From positions 1 through 64,000 of the forward strand of contig JAFGEF010000089.1 of the NCBI GenBank assembly GCA_016931715.1: DNA of 64,000 nucleotides, written 5' to 3'. Made by a program: the position numbers and the translations under genes. The stretch comes from Sedimentisphaerales bacterium. GTDB lineage: Bacteria; Planctomycetota; Phycisphaerae; Sedimentisphaerales; Anaerobacaceae. Numbering within the stretch: position 1 is the first letter of the stretch; every line of letters starts with the position of its first letter. The notes beneath the pieces are model-generated. The model was not told the origin of the DNA, ran no database searches, and was given only the letters and a program-made list of their open reading frames with translations. Below, in pieces: positions 26,676-34,258 of the stretch.

Positions 26676-28139
26676 ATGAGGATTTTGATTAAATTTGCTT
26701 TTTGCCTTGTTGTTCTATCTTTTTCAGTTATCGTTCTGGGCGCACCTTCCAATGAATTGACAACATTTGTGAATAATTCGATAAAACAATTAAACGAATC
26801 TACCTTAAAAATCCCTTACTTTGAAAAAGCAGAAGTTGATGAAGTTCAGACTATCAGCACAATAAACGGCAATGATTTATATCTCTGTTGGCTGAAAAAC
26901 AAAGAAGGTCGAGTAGGCTATATTGCTGTTGCAGAAAGCAGCGGCTCATTTAATATTATTGCCTTTTCTGCGACAACCGCCGAACCTGATTACTTCCTGA
27001 AGAACCTCAAGATTAATGGATTACCCAAAAAACAATTAAATCTTTCGACTGCCAAACAAGTATCCTTTATCGAAAACGTTCCATTGGTAGCAACTGCTAA
27101 AACAACAATTGGAACTGATCCAATAGAAATTTCAGAAATTGCTGCTTCGCTTTCAAGCATTTTGAATTACATACAGAATGAAAACAAGATTCTTTTCTTT
27201 GGATACAATGGTTCTGGAGGTGACCCTCAATATGTCATTCGATCCGAAAGAAATTCTGCTAATACTCGACGTCCAGATAATCCTGATTGGAAATCCTTTA
27301 CTGAGGAGGCGAAGGAGGCTATTGAAAGAGAAAATATTCCAAAAGGACAAACTCCCGAACAAAAAACCGAATCAAGAGTTCAACAACGTAAAATTATCAA
27401 ACCAATTATAAGAAGAAGGTTATTAAATCCCGATAATTCAAGAGAGCGACTTCAAGTTCTTGCAAATGAAGATTCTTTCATTGTTAACTTGACAAAAACA
27501 CAAGTGTCTTCAGGTATGAAAAATGCTATTCTGCTTCAACAGGACTATCTCGATGGCAATATTTCAAATCTAAAAGAAAATATTGAACTGTTTCTTAGGA
27601 CAAGAGGGAGAACTGTTAAAATTGATACTATACCTTTTGAAAAAATCCAGCTTGATTCTTTACCTGCAATATTGATAGGTCCTGATAATGTTGCTGGCAT
27701 TTTACTTGGATTTATAGATATCGATAACGAAAGATTTGCATCAGTATTTTTACCTAACACGGGATCACCTATCATAATGACGAGGACTGAAAAGACACGG
27801 CAAATTCACTTAGAAGCGGGATTGCCTGCAGAACCGAATTTAGAAGAAGATGAAGAGTACCAAAGAATATTAAAATTGGCAAAAGAGGCTGAGATAGCTC
27901 GTCGAAAACTTTTTGAAGAGAAAGGTCTTCCGGATCCCAAACCCAAAAGTGTCGAACAGAGAATTCATGAAGGTCTCGAAAAAGCTAAAGCAACGGAAGA
28001 CAATACTATCATAGCAGAAGATAAAAAAAGTGAGCTTCCGAAAGGATTTGAAAACGGTATTCATATAATCAATTGTTCATTTTTTTCATCGTGGCAGGTA
28101 TTAAGTATAAGCAATATTCAGATTGGGGACAATTGGTAG
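26676..28139 (+). CDS. Unrecognised exported protein, 487 residues
   Basis: I start at the ATG at 26676, which has AGGAGG 8 bp upstream and begins a clear signal peptide (MRILIKFAFCLVVLSFSVIV, then LGAPS). The longer frame from 26637 lacks these. I do not recognise the family. The mature part has a beta-rich first half (about 30-190), a basic Arg/Gln linker (about 215-250, EQKTESRVQQRKI), a second beta-rich domain with VPLV/PAILIGPDNVAGIL strands, and a charged helical end (about 385-460). Tyr/Cys-rich functional motifs are absent. It is AT-rich like its neighbours and may belong to an accessory segment. Confidence 0.65.
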   Translation: MRILIKFAFCLVVLSFSVIVLGAPSNELTTFVNNSIKQLNESTLKIPYFEKAEVDEVQTISTINGNDLYLCWLKNKEGRVGYIAVAESSGSFNIIAFSATTAEPDYFLKNLKINGLPKKQLNLSTAKQVSFIENVPLVATAKTTIGTDPIEISEIAASLSSILNYIQNENKILFFGYNGSGGDPQYVIRSERNSANTRRPDNPDWKSFTEEAKEAIERENIPKGQTPEQKTESRVQQRKIIKPIIRRRLLNPDNSRERLQVLANEDSFIVNLTKTQVSSGMKNAILLQQDYLDGNISNLKENIELFLRTRGRTVKIDTIPFEKIQLDSLPAILIGPDNVAGILLGFIDIDNERFASVFLPNTGSPIIMTRTEKTRQIHLEAGLPAEPNLEEDEEYQRILKLAKEAEIARRKLFEEKGLPDPKPKSVEQRIHEGLEKAKATEDNTIIAEDKKSELPKGFENGIHIINCSFFSSWQVLSISNIQIGDNW

Positions 28140-28187
28140 CTACTTAAAAAATCAGGAAATATAATTTGATTTAGACGAGTATTTTTA

Positions 28188-28216
28188 TTGACAAAGAGTA
28201 GCCAGCTGGCTACTAT
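28188..28216 (+). promoter_or_regulatory. Promoter and palindromic operator of the toxin-antitoxin operon
   Basis: TTGACA at 28188-28193 is followed after 17 bp by TACTAT at 28211-28216. The spacer and -10 box are covered by a perfect 18-bp palindrome, AGTAGCCAGCTGGCTACT (28197-28214). A repressor bound there would block RNA polymerase, which is how such antitoxins autoregulate. The expected start of transcription falls at or next to the toxin ATG at 28223. Confidence 0.7.
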
Positions 28217-28222
28217 TAAATA

Positions 28223-28513
28223 ATGATTGAAATCCGTAAAACTGAAATTTTCGCCAGATGGATTGATTCTTTGAGCGATATTCGCGCAAGAGCAAGGATT
28301 CTGGTACGAATTGAACGATTATCACTGGGCAATCCAGGTGATGTAAAATCTGTGGGCGATGGTGTTTTAGAATTGCGGATTGATTACGGTCCAGGTTACA
28401 GAGTTTATTACAAAAAGATTGGGCAAACAGTAATAATCCTTCTGGCTGGCGGTGATAAGAAAAAACAAAACAAAGATATTAAACTTGCCCAGCGTTTAGC
28501 AAGGAATCTTTAG
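28223..28513 (+). CDS. RelE/HigB-like toxin of type II toxin-antitoxin system
   Basis: A 96-residue protein of the RelE/ParE superfamily, addiction-module killer type (COG3657-like). The fold is evident from IRKTEIFARWIDSLSDIRAR, ARILVRIERLSLGN, GVLELRIDYGPGYRVYYKK and the C-terminal VIILLAGGDKKKQNKDI. These toxins are usually ribosome-dependent mRNA interferases, and the basic KKKQNKDIKLAQR tail fits this. The gene starts 7 nt after the -10 box, so its mRNA may lack a leader. The antitoxin gene begins 3 bp after its stop, a toxin-first order. Confidence 0.88.
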   Translation: MIEIRKTEIFARWIDSLSDIRARARILVRIERLSLGNPGDVKSVGDGVLELRIDYGPGYRVYYKKIGQTVIILLAGGDKKKQNKDIKLAQRLARNL

Positions 28514-28516
28514 GAA

Positions 28517-28822
28517 ATGAATATGGCAAAGACCGTTACTACAAAATACGATGTTGCTGAACATTTACGAAATCCGGAAGAAATGGCTGCTTATCTCGAA
28601 GCTTGTATGGAACAGGCAAATGGCGACGCCGCTTTTATTGCCAAGGCTCTGGGAAATATTGCTCGAGCAAAAGGTATGTCTCAAGTTGCACGCGAAGCAG
28701 GTTTGTCACGAGAAAGCCTTTACAAAACCCTTTCAGGAGACAGGACGCCAGGATTTGACACTATATTAAAAGTTATTTCCGCGCTTGGTTTGAAACTGCA
28801 TGCAGAAGCAGCATCAAAATAA
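28517..28822 (+). CDS. HigA-like helix-turn-helix antitoxin
   Basis: A 101-residue protein of the addiction-module antidote family (COG3636-like). The N-terminal part (YDVAEHLRNPEEMAAYLEAC) is the toxin-contact region typical of this group. Residues about 50-95 form a Cro/XRE helix-turn-helix (MSQVAREAGLSRESLYKTLS, then DTILKVISALGLKL). It would neutralise the toxin encoded just upstream and bind the palindrome in the shared promoter. An alternative start two codons in (MAKTVTT) is possible. Confidence 0.88.
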   Translation: MNMAKTVTTKYDVAEHLRNPEEMAAYLEACMEQANGDAAFIAKALGNIARAKGMSQVAREAGLSRESLYKTLSGDRTPGFDTILKVISALGLKLHAEAASK

Positions 28823-28877
28823 ATAATTCGACAGCCGTGAATTCCAATTTTATCAATTATCGTGTTCTCTGGTTAAG

Positions 28878-29282
28878 TCATTTTTTCTGAATTACGAGGC
28901 TCAGAAAGGAGTCTTTTATCTGCTCGAAGGAAGGATTTTCGATTATTTCCACCACAGCGGGTCTTCGTCTTTTTATGAGTACGAGGTAATCGAAGCCTGC
29001 CGGGATTTGATGCTGGTTGAGTCTGAACACTTCTCGAATGAGACGTTTAATACGGTTTCGATTGACAGCATTGCCGTAAGACTTACTGACAGAAATTCCT
29101 ATACGGGAGAAGCCGCACTCGTTGGGGGCTTTATAGATTGTCATCAATGGTGGGGTAGAACCCCACCCTACGCGCTGGCCTGATGATAGAACAGATACGA
29201 ATATTTTATTGCTGCAAATTCGTTTTTCTTTTGGAAAAGAATATTGTTTTGTATTTTTAGACACAGATTTCACTGATTCCAC
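28878..29282 (-). CDS. rnpA: Ribonuclease P protein component
   Basis: A 134-residue frame holding the RNase P protein fold. The key RNR helix is present as NAVNRNRIKRLIREVFR (about residues 71-87), preceded by FSRIGISVSKSYG and followed by FDYLVLIKRR. It binds precursor tRNA leader as a partner of the catalytic RNA. The only possible starts are GTG codons in the first seven. The first 12 residues (MESVKSVSKNT) are translated from a sequence that looks like a genomic interspersed repeat. The expected native start (M-KQYSFPKE) reads ACA. A 4-5 residue extra loop, GWGSTP, coincides with a perfect DNA hairpin at 29149-29167. No rpmH or yidC is adjacent, which is unusual. Function may be intact or marginal. 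Confidence 0.85.
   Translation of the reverse strand: MESVKSVSKNTKQYSFPKEKRICSNKIFVSVLSSGQRVGWGSTPPLMTIYKAPNECGFSRIGISVSKSYGNAVNRNRIKRLIREVFRLNQHQIPAGFDYLVLIKRRRPAVVEIIENPSFEQIKDSFLSLVIQKK
29149..29167. repeat. Perfect 8-bp hairpin inside rnpA
   Basis: GGTGGGGT, loop AGA, ACCCCACC. It is GC-rich in an AT-rich neighbourhood and lies in frame within rnpA, encoding the extra loop of the protein. It resembles REP-like palindromes that begin GTAGGGTGGG. Confidence 0.55.
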
Positions 29283-29400
29283 GGTTTTTTCCCGCTAAGG
29301 CGCTAAGACGCGAAGAATTCAAAAATAATAACCTGGCAAACTTTGCGCCGACTACTTTGTGAAGTACGCTGCATAGCACGAGTTGGCGGGATATTAACTT
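29283..29400. repeat. Interspersed repeat (TTCGCG..TTAGCG..CCTTAGCGG type)
   Basis: Read on the minus strand this gives TTCTTCGCGTCTTAGCGCCT, then TAGCGGG and CCGTGGAATC, running into the first codons of rnpA. Sequence of this form recurs in many bacterial genomes as a dispersed repeat of unknown origin. The stretch from 29283 to 29550 shows no gene. A copy count could not be made from this window. Confidence 0.45.
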
Positions 29401-29550
29401 TTTTTTTCATTTAAATTCTGATTAACATTGTACTGGCAAAAACTATAAAATATTATAAAATTGCCTGAAGAACGAACATAATATAGCAAATTAGCGTAAA
29501 ATGAACAATAAATAGAAAATTTCAAATTATTTTTGGTAAGGAAGAATCAA

Positions 29551-30591
29551 ATGAAAAAAATAGCCTCGATTTTAATCATATCACTTGTAATTTCTTTGAT
29601 ACTCGTTACAGCTAAAACCTCCGCCGCAGCCGCTCAATCCAATCAACAAACAACAATTACTCTCTATGAAGCGGGAAATAACCTGGTTAAAGAAAAAATG
29701 ATTATAAAAGGCACAGAACTTACACCAGACTGTGAATATCCGTGGACAGTACAGAAATTTAACATTTCAGCCGGTATGCAGGTTATTGAAGTCAATAATG
29801 GCAAGCTCAGCTTCCAGATAAATCCTTCTCGCGGTATGGCAATTCAGGAAGCAATAATAGGCAACCAAAGTCCAATTTGGAAATCACCTGTAATTGACAA
29901 CAATCCCGCCTCATTAGTCGAGTTAATAATTGACCGCTCCAAACCGTATAAGATAACGATAAGAGGCAAAGCCGCCAAAGGTTCAGGGAATGAACAGAAA
30001 CCTCAGATTATAACGGAAATTTCGACAGTTCCCGGGTCAAGTACTTTTCAAATGTCCAATACAATTGATTTTGCCGCTCTCGAAACTATAACTTCAGTCT
30101 CAGCGAAACCGGCAATAACATTGGCGGAAGTTATTAAATCCGCAAAGACATGGGAACCTTCTTTTAAGGAGTGGTTCGGCAAGCCTGCACCGGATTTTAC
30201 AATTACTGATATTACAGGCAAACAACATAAAGTCAGCGACTATCGAGGCAAAAATTTGATTATTAATGTCTGGGCGACATGGTGTCCGCCGTGCAAGAAA
30301 GAAATTCCCGACTTTATAGAACTGCGTAAAACTGTGAGCGAAGACGAGCTTGCAATTTTAGGTATTTCAACAGAAACCGGCAAGGAAAATACAGTAAAGC
30401 AGTTCGTATCACAGAACAAAATGAATTATACTATTCTTGTAGCTGACCCGCTTAAACTTGCTGCCCCTTACAGCAAAATCAGCGCGATTCCTACGACTTT
30501 TTTCATTGATCCGGAAGGCAAAATAAAAATCGCAACTATCGGCGTATTAACTTTGAAAGATATAAAGGATATTCTCCATGCTCAAAAGTAA
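29551..30591 (+). CDS. TlpA/ResA-like thioredoxin-fold protein, exported
   Basis: A 346-residue protein started at the ATG at 29551, with AAGGAAG before it. The signal peptide ends TSAAAAQ. Residues about 30-185 form an unassigned beta-rich domain. The C-terminal 150 residues form a redoxin domain (GKPAPDFTITDITGKQHKV, LIINVWATWCPPCKKEIPDF, IPTTFFIDPEGKI) with the active-site pair CPPC (near 248). It likely reduces disulfides or supports cytochrome maturation in the periplasm. An N-terminal extension of this size is seen in Bacteroidetes and planctomycete TlpA-like proteins. Confidence 0.87.
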   Translation: MKKIASILIISLVISLILVTAKTSAAAAQSNQQTTITLYEAGNNLVKEKMIIKGTELTPDCEYPWTVQKFNISAGMQVIEVNNGKLSFQINPSRGMAIQEAIIGNQSPIWKSPVIDNNPASLVELIIDRSKPYKITIRGKAAKGSGNEQKPQIITEISTVPGSSTFQMSNTIDFAALETITSVSAKPAITLAEVIKSAKTWEPSFKEWFGKPAPDFTITDITGKQHKVSDYRGKNLIINVWATWCPPCKKEIPDFIELRKTVSEDELAILGISTETGKENTVKQFVSQNKMNYTILVADPLKLAAPYSKISAIPTTFFIDPEGKIKIATIGVLTLKDIKDILHAQK

Positions 30592-30650
30592 TACGTTTTA
30601 CTTGCCTGGATAAATAACAGAAAAACGGATAATATCAACAATATCCTATA

Positions 30651-33356
30651 CTATTGGTCCCGTATCCAGACTATAGAATTCAGGCCGCCTCTTCCGCGAG
30701 CTGCTCCCGTCTGACGATTGCGGTTGTCTCTGGTGTAATTGGGAATAGCAATCATTTGTGAGCCATCTGTAAAAGCGCCTTTTATTGTCATAACACCATT
30801 TAATAAATCAGGTCTCCATTCGGTCGTAAGAGCTGCTTTCGTATTCAAAATCTTATTCAAATCCTGGTCAACACGCTCGATACTGTAAATCAATGGGCCG
30901 TAGCGAAGCGCTGCCTTGCCTCTATTTGCTTCTATTCTCTCATCAGCTTTAACTAACTGAACTTTCATAGGCAGTTCCAGCTCAATTTTATCGCCTGACT
31001 TCCATGAACGTGTTATTACCGCGTATCCATTTTCAATCGCAGGAGTTATCTTTGCGCCATTAACTGAAATTGAAGTAATTCCATCAGCCTGCGGCTCAGT
31101 CTTATACAAACTGCTGACCTGGCGATTGGGCACTCGAACCTTTATACTGAAATTCTTTTCAGCCTGCGGATTGACAGTAACAGACACATTGCCGCTCCAG
31201 GGGTAATCGGTAATCTGCACCATCTCTACGTTTGTGCCTGCAATATTTTCAATTTTTACGGTACTGCCGATGAAAAGGTTGACATAAATACTGTCGCTGT
31301 CTTTCATATACATCAGTGACGGCAGGTTGAGCAGCGTTCTCGGGATATTTCCGACACAGCATGGACAGTTATGCCATTCGGTTCGCGGTGCGCTCGAATC
31401 CAGCGGATTCTGGTAATAGAACACTTTACAATCCAGAGAAACCGAACCAAGCAACGCGTTATACAGTGTCTCTTCGTACAGGTCCGCATATTTGGCATCG
31501 TGGTAGAGGCGGTTCATTTTGTGCTGAAAAAAGATTTCACCGCAGCTCGAGCATGATTCACAATATGCATTGTTCCTGAGCGAATAGTTTGGACCGAAAC
31601 CTTCAGAAGTTTCGCCGCTGCCTATTCCGCCTGTAATGTAATATTTCTTATTGACGATATTATCCCAAAGCGAATTTACGGCGCTGATATAATCGATATC
31701 ATGTTTTTCAACCGCTATGTCAGCCATACCTGCATAGGAATACGATGCACGTACGGCGTGACCTACAGCTTCATACTGCTGCACAACCGGCAGATGGCTC
31801 TGGTCATATTCACTTCCCCCGCCGCGACAATCGAGCAGGAACTTCGACAGTTCGATGTACTTATCGCCTTTGCCCTGTCCCTCGATTTTATTTACATATC
31901 TCCCAAATCTCACAAGAGCCATTTCCATAACCTGATGGCCGTCATACCAGGGCTTTTTGGGAGCGGGTCCGATGTTATCGTTCCAGCAATCGGCAAGTTT
32001 TTTCGCGGCATTGTACAGTCGTAAATCCTTGCCCCCTGTCATTATATGATGAGCAACAGCCGCTTCGAGCAAGTAACCTGCAACATAGCCTTCGTGGTCT
32101 TCACGAGTCCGAGGTGACCATCGCTGGCGATTGCTCAGCGTGAAAGCTGTCTGCAAATAACCGTCCGGCTCCTGTGCCGCTAATATTTTCGGAATCCAGT
32201 CTTCGATGGTTGCTTTCATTGCATTCTGTGCTTTTATAATTTCAGCATCGCCCTGTGAATCAATCATAATGGCAATACAGATTGATTCGAGGGTGTTGTA
32301 CACCCATGCGTTGGAAAATACATATCCCCTGTGGCGACCGGCGGAATTACCTGCCAACTTATTCGCAGCATCGATAAAGTTATTGATTCCGCCTTCCCGC
32401 AAATTCGGGTCGGAAATCTTCGCGATGCAGTGAGGAATCCAGTTCACAATCAGATTTTTGGCTCTGTCATTCCAAAGCGGGCTGTTAATTTTATAATTAC
32501 TGATTTCGATATGCTCCAGACTTTTCGAAGGAGGCATCGACTCAACTTTTACCTTTACAGTTGACGAAGCAATCAATGGTTCCTGCCCGGCAGTCAATTT
32601 AAGAACATATTCACCAACTGAGGAAAACGCCGCTGTTGTTATCAGAGAAGATGAATTTTCAAAAGTAACGTTACCGGGACCTGATTCTTTGCTCCACAGC
32701 ACATGGCTCGAATCATTTGTCTGTTTTAAAATCTTTACTTTGCCATTCAAATAAGTTTTGCTCCCAACGACGCAAACGCGATCAATACCCGCATTTACCT
32801 GCGGCGGAAAATCCGGCGATTTGCCTGAATCATATACTCTCCATTCGAGAATTCCGGTTGAGTCCGTACCTGCGCTGTCAATTTCAAGTTTGAGTTTCGT
32901 CGTGCTGATTTCATCGAAAGTAGTTGTGTTAAATTGATTGCCTGCTGTACCAAGTCCCTGAGGATTGCTCACTGATACGAAAGCATTGCCGTTCCAGTAT
33001 AAAAGGCGGCATGCACCTGGCAGACGAACTCCCCTGCCGTCATCCCACCAATAAACATCAATTTTAGATGTGCTAACCGGCTTGTCCCATTCGTACTGTA
33101 CCCATTGTGTGCCGGTTCTGTTCCAGTTGCCGTATGAGCCCTGACTGGAATCTCGTGAATTGCGAGGAGTAAAACCATCGTTGAGTGCGTCTAAAGTCGT
33201 ATCGCCTGAGACATACGAACCTGATGATTTTGCTGCAAGAGCAAGATTCACGCCCGTTTTTTCAGCGGCATTTTGAGCAAAAGCAATATTGAAAATTGCA
33301 GCAGCAAAAACAGCAGATAACAAGAAACAGAATAAAAAGAAATGCCGGGTTTTCAT
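30651..33356 (-). CDS. Exported GH127-like beta-L-arabinofuranosidase
   Basis: I start at the ATG at 33356 (901 residues), which has GGAG upstream and opens the signal peptide (MKTRHFFLF to NIAFAQ). After it come a discoidin-like domain (about 35-185, ALAAKSSGSYVSGDTT, WVQYEWDKPVSTSKIDVYWWD) and an Ig/PKD-like domain (about 190-275). The family 127 alpha-barrel and beta-sandwich follow. Diagnostic segments are YCESCSSCGEIFFQHKMNRL (near 590) and HNCPCCVGNIPRTLL (near 663). They supply the zinc Glu and three Cys ligands, one of which is the cysteine nucleophile. The family cleaves beta-L-arabinofuranosides. The C-terminus has a short ARGRGG motif. It is transcribed opposite to the TlpA gene. 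Confidence 0.88.
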   Translation of the reverse strand: MKTRHFFLFCFLLSAVFAAAIFNIAFAQNAAEKTGVNLALAAKSSGSYVSGDTTLDALNDGFTPRNSRDSSQGSYGNWNRTGTQWVQYEWDKPVSTSKIDVYWWDDGRGVRLPGACRLLYWNGNAFVSVSNPQGLGTAGNQFNTTTFDEISTTKLKLEIDSAGTDSTGILEWRVYDSGKSPDFPPQVNAGIDRVCVVGSKTYLNGKVKILKQTNDSSHVLWSKESGPGNVTFENSSSLITTAAFSSVGEYVLKLTAGQEPLIASSTVKVKVESMPPSKSLEHIEISNYKINSPLWNDRAKNLIVNWIPHCIAKISDPNLREGGINNFIDAANKLAGNSAGRHRGYVFSNAWVYNTLESICIAIMIDSQGDAEIIKAQNAMKATIEDWIPKILAAQEPDGYLQTAFTLSNRQRWSPRTREDHEGYVAGYLLEAAVAHHIMTGGKDLRLYNAAKKLADCWNDNIGPAPKKPWYDGHQVMEMALVRFGRYVNKIEGQGKGDKYIELSKFLLDCRGGGSEYDQSHLPVVQQYEAVGHAVRASYSYAGMADIAVEKHDIDYISAVNSLWDNIVNKKYYITGGIGSGETSEGFGPNYSLRNNAYCESCSSCGEIFFQHKMNRLYHDAKYADLYEETLYNALLGSVSLDCKVFYYQNPLDSSAPRTEWHNCPCCVGNIPRTLLNLPSLMYMKDSDSIYVNLFIGSTVKIENIAGTNVEMVQITDYPWSGNVSVTVNPQAEKNFSIKVRVPNRQVSSLYKTEPQADGITSISVNGAKITPAIENGYAVITRSWKSGDKIELELPMKVQLVKADERIEANRGKAALRYGPLIYSIERVDQDLNKILNTKAALTTEWRPDLLNGVMTIKGAFTDGSQMIAIPNYTRDNRNRQTGAARGRGGLNSIVWIRDQ

Positions 33357-33443
33357 TCGAAGTCTCCATTTACAAAAATACAACTTTAACTTGTCAACCT
33401 GTGCGGTGTTGTCTCTAACAGACTTCACATGTCACTCTGCATA

Positions 33444-33461
33444 GCTCGGTTAATACCGAGC
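33444..33461. repeat. Hairpin GCTCGGT-TAAT-ACCGAGC
   Basis: A perfect 7-bp stem with a 4-nt loop, 10 bp downstream of the tRNA on the minus strand. No T-run follows in either direction. It may be a processing or attenuation hairpin at the tRNA 3' side. Confidence 0.45.
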
Positions 33462-33470
33462 GACGCAAAC

Positions 33471-33541
33471 TGGAGACGAAGGGAATCGAACCCTCATTTC
33501 CGCGATGCGACCGCGGCGTGCTCCCGTTACACCACGTCCCC
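33471..33541 (-). tRNA. tRNA-Ala (CGC)
   Basis: The minus strand folds as a standard 71-nt cloverleaf. The acceptor stem GGGGACG pairs with CGTCTCC and includes the G3:U70 wobble, the alanine identity element. The anticodon stem CCGCG/CGCGG encloses the loop GTCGCAT, anticodon CGC, decoding GCG. The T-arm has TTCGATT. The discriminator is A, and CCA is not encoded in the DNA, so it must be added after transcription. Confidence 0.93.
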
Positions 33542-33631
33542 GGGAAAAGAACAAATGTTCTTTTATTACAGACTTGTATTCTATACTATCATAACAAAAA
33601 AATCAAAATAAGAGTTTTACAAAAATTCAAA

Positions 33632-34144
33632 TCAAAAGTTCCATTTATTATAGCATAAAATTTCTTCGATAGCTAATCTTGTATTTTGCCTGCCCTTTTC
33701 AGCCGGGTATCCAAGAGACATAAGCTCAATGACGGTAACATCTTCGGGAATATTTAATAATTGCTTTGCTTTTTGGGCATCGAACGAGCCAATCCAGCAG
33801 GTTGCCAGTCCCAATTCAGCAGCCTGGAGACTGATATGCTCAAGCGCGATAGAGACATCAATCGGACCGACAGCCTGGCCGCACTGCATAATGTATTCTT
33901 TGTTGCTGCATGCGACAATTATTGCACCGGCTTTTTCAAATAATGGCGGCCTGTTTGTAACTGATGCGATTTTATTTTTAACATCTTTATCTGTTACAAC
34001 TACAAAACGCCAGTCCTGAAAATTTTTCGCAGAAGGAGCGAGCCTGGCCGCCTCAAAAATCCTGTCCAGCTTATCCTGCTCGATTTCCTTTTCCTGATAC
34101 GACCGGCATGAATACCTCTTTTGAATAATATCCAAAATACTCAT
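33632..34144 (-). CDS. Nitroreductase-family flavoprotein
   Basis: A 170-residue protein with the typical nitroreductase/FMN reductase order: RRSCR-like KRYSCRSY at residues 9-16, ARLAPSAKNFQDWRFVVV (FMN phosphate contacts), then AALEHISLQAAELGLATCWIGSF and MSLGYPAEKGR. The length is the short end of the family. It would bind FMN as a dimer and use NAD(P)H to reduce nitro or quinone compounds. Function in this locus is unclear. Confidence 0.88.
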   Translation of the reverse strand: MSILDIIQKRYSCRSYQEKEIEQDKLDRIFEAARLAPSAKNFQDWRFVVVTDKDVKNKIASVTNRPPLFEKAGAIIVACSNKEYIMQCGQAVGPIDVSIALEHISLQAAELGLATCWIGSFDAQKAKQLLNIPEDVTVIELMSLGYPAEKGRQNTRLAIEEILCYNKWNF

Positions 34145-34258
34145 AGCTTTTCCTCTAAAAAACAGACTCTCATTATTCTGTCAGTATCGAGACTGCAACA
34201 CAATAGCTTACTATTCACAAGTTCAATAATTATTTCGAATCAGCAAACAACTTCAAGT

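Noticed and set aside
33444-33461. Hairpin next to tRNA-Ala considered as a terminator
   Set aside because: The stem is perfect, but neither strand has a T-run after it.
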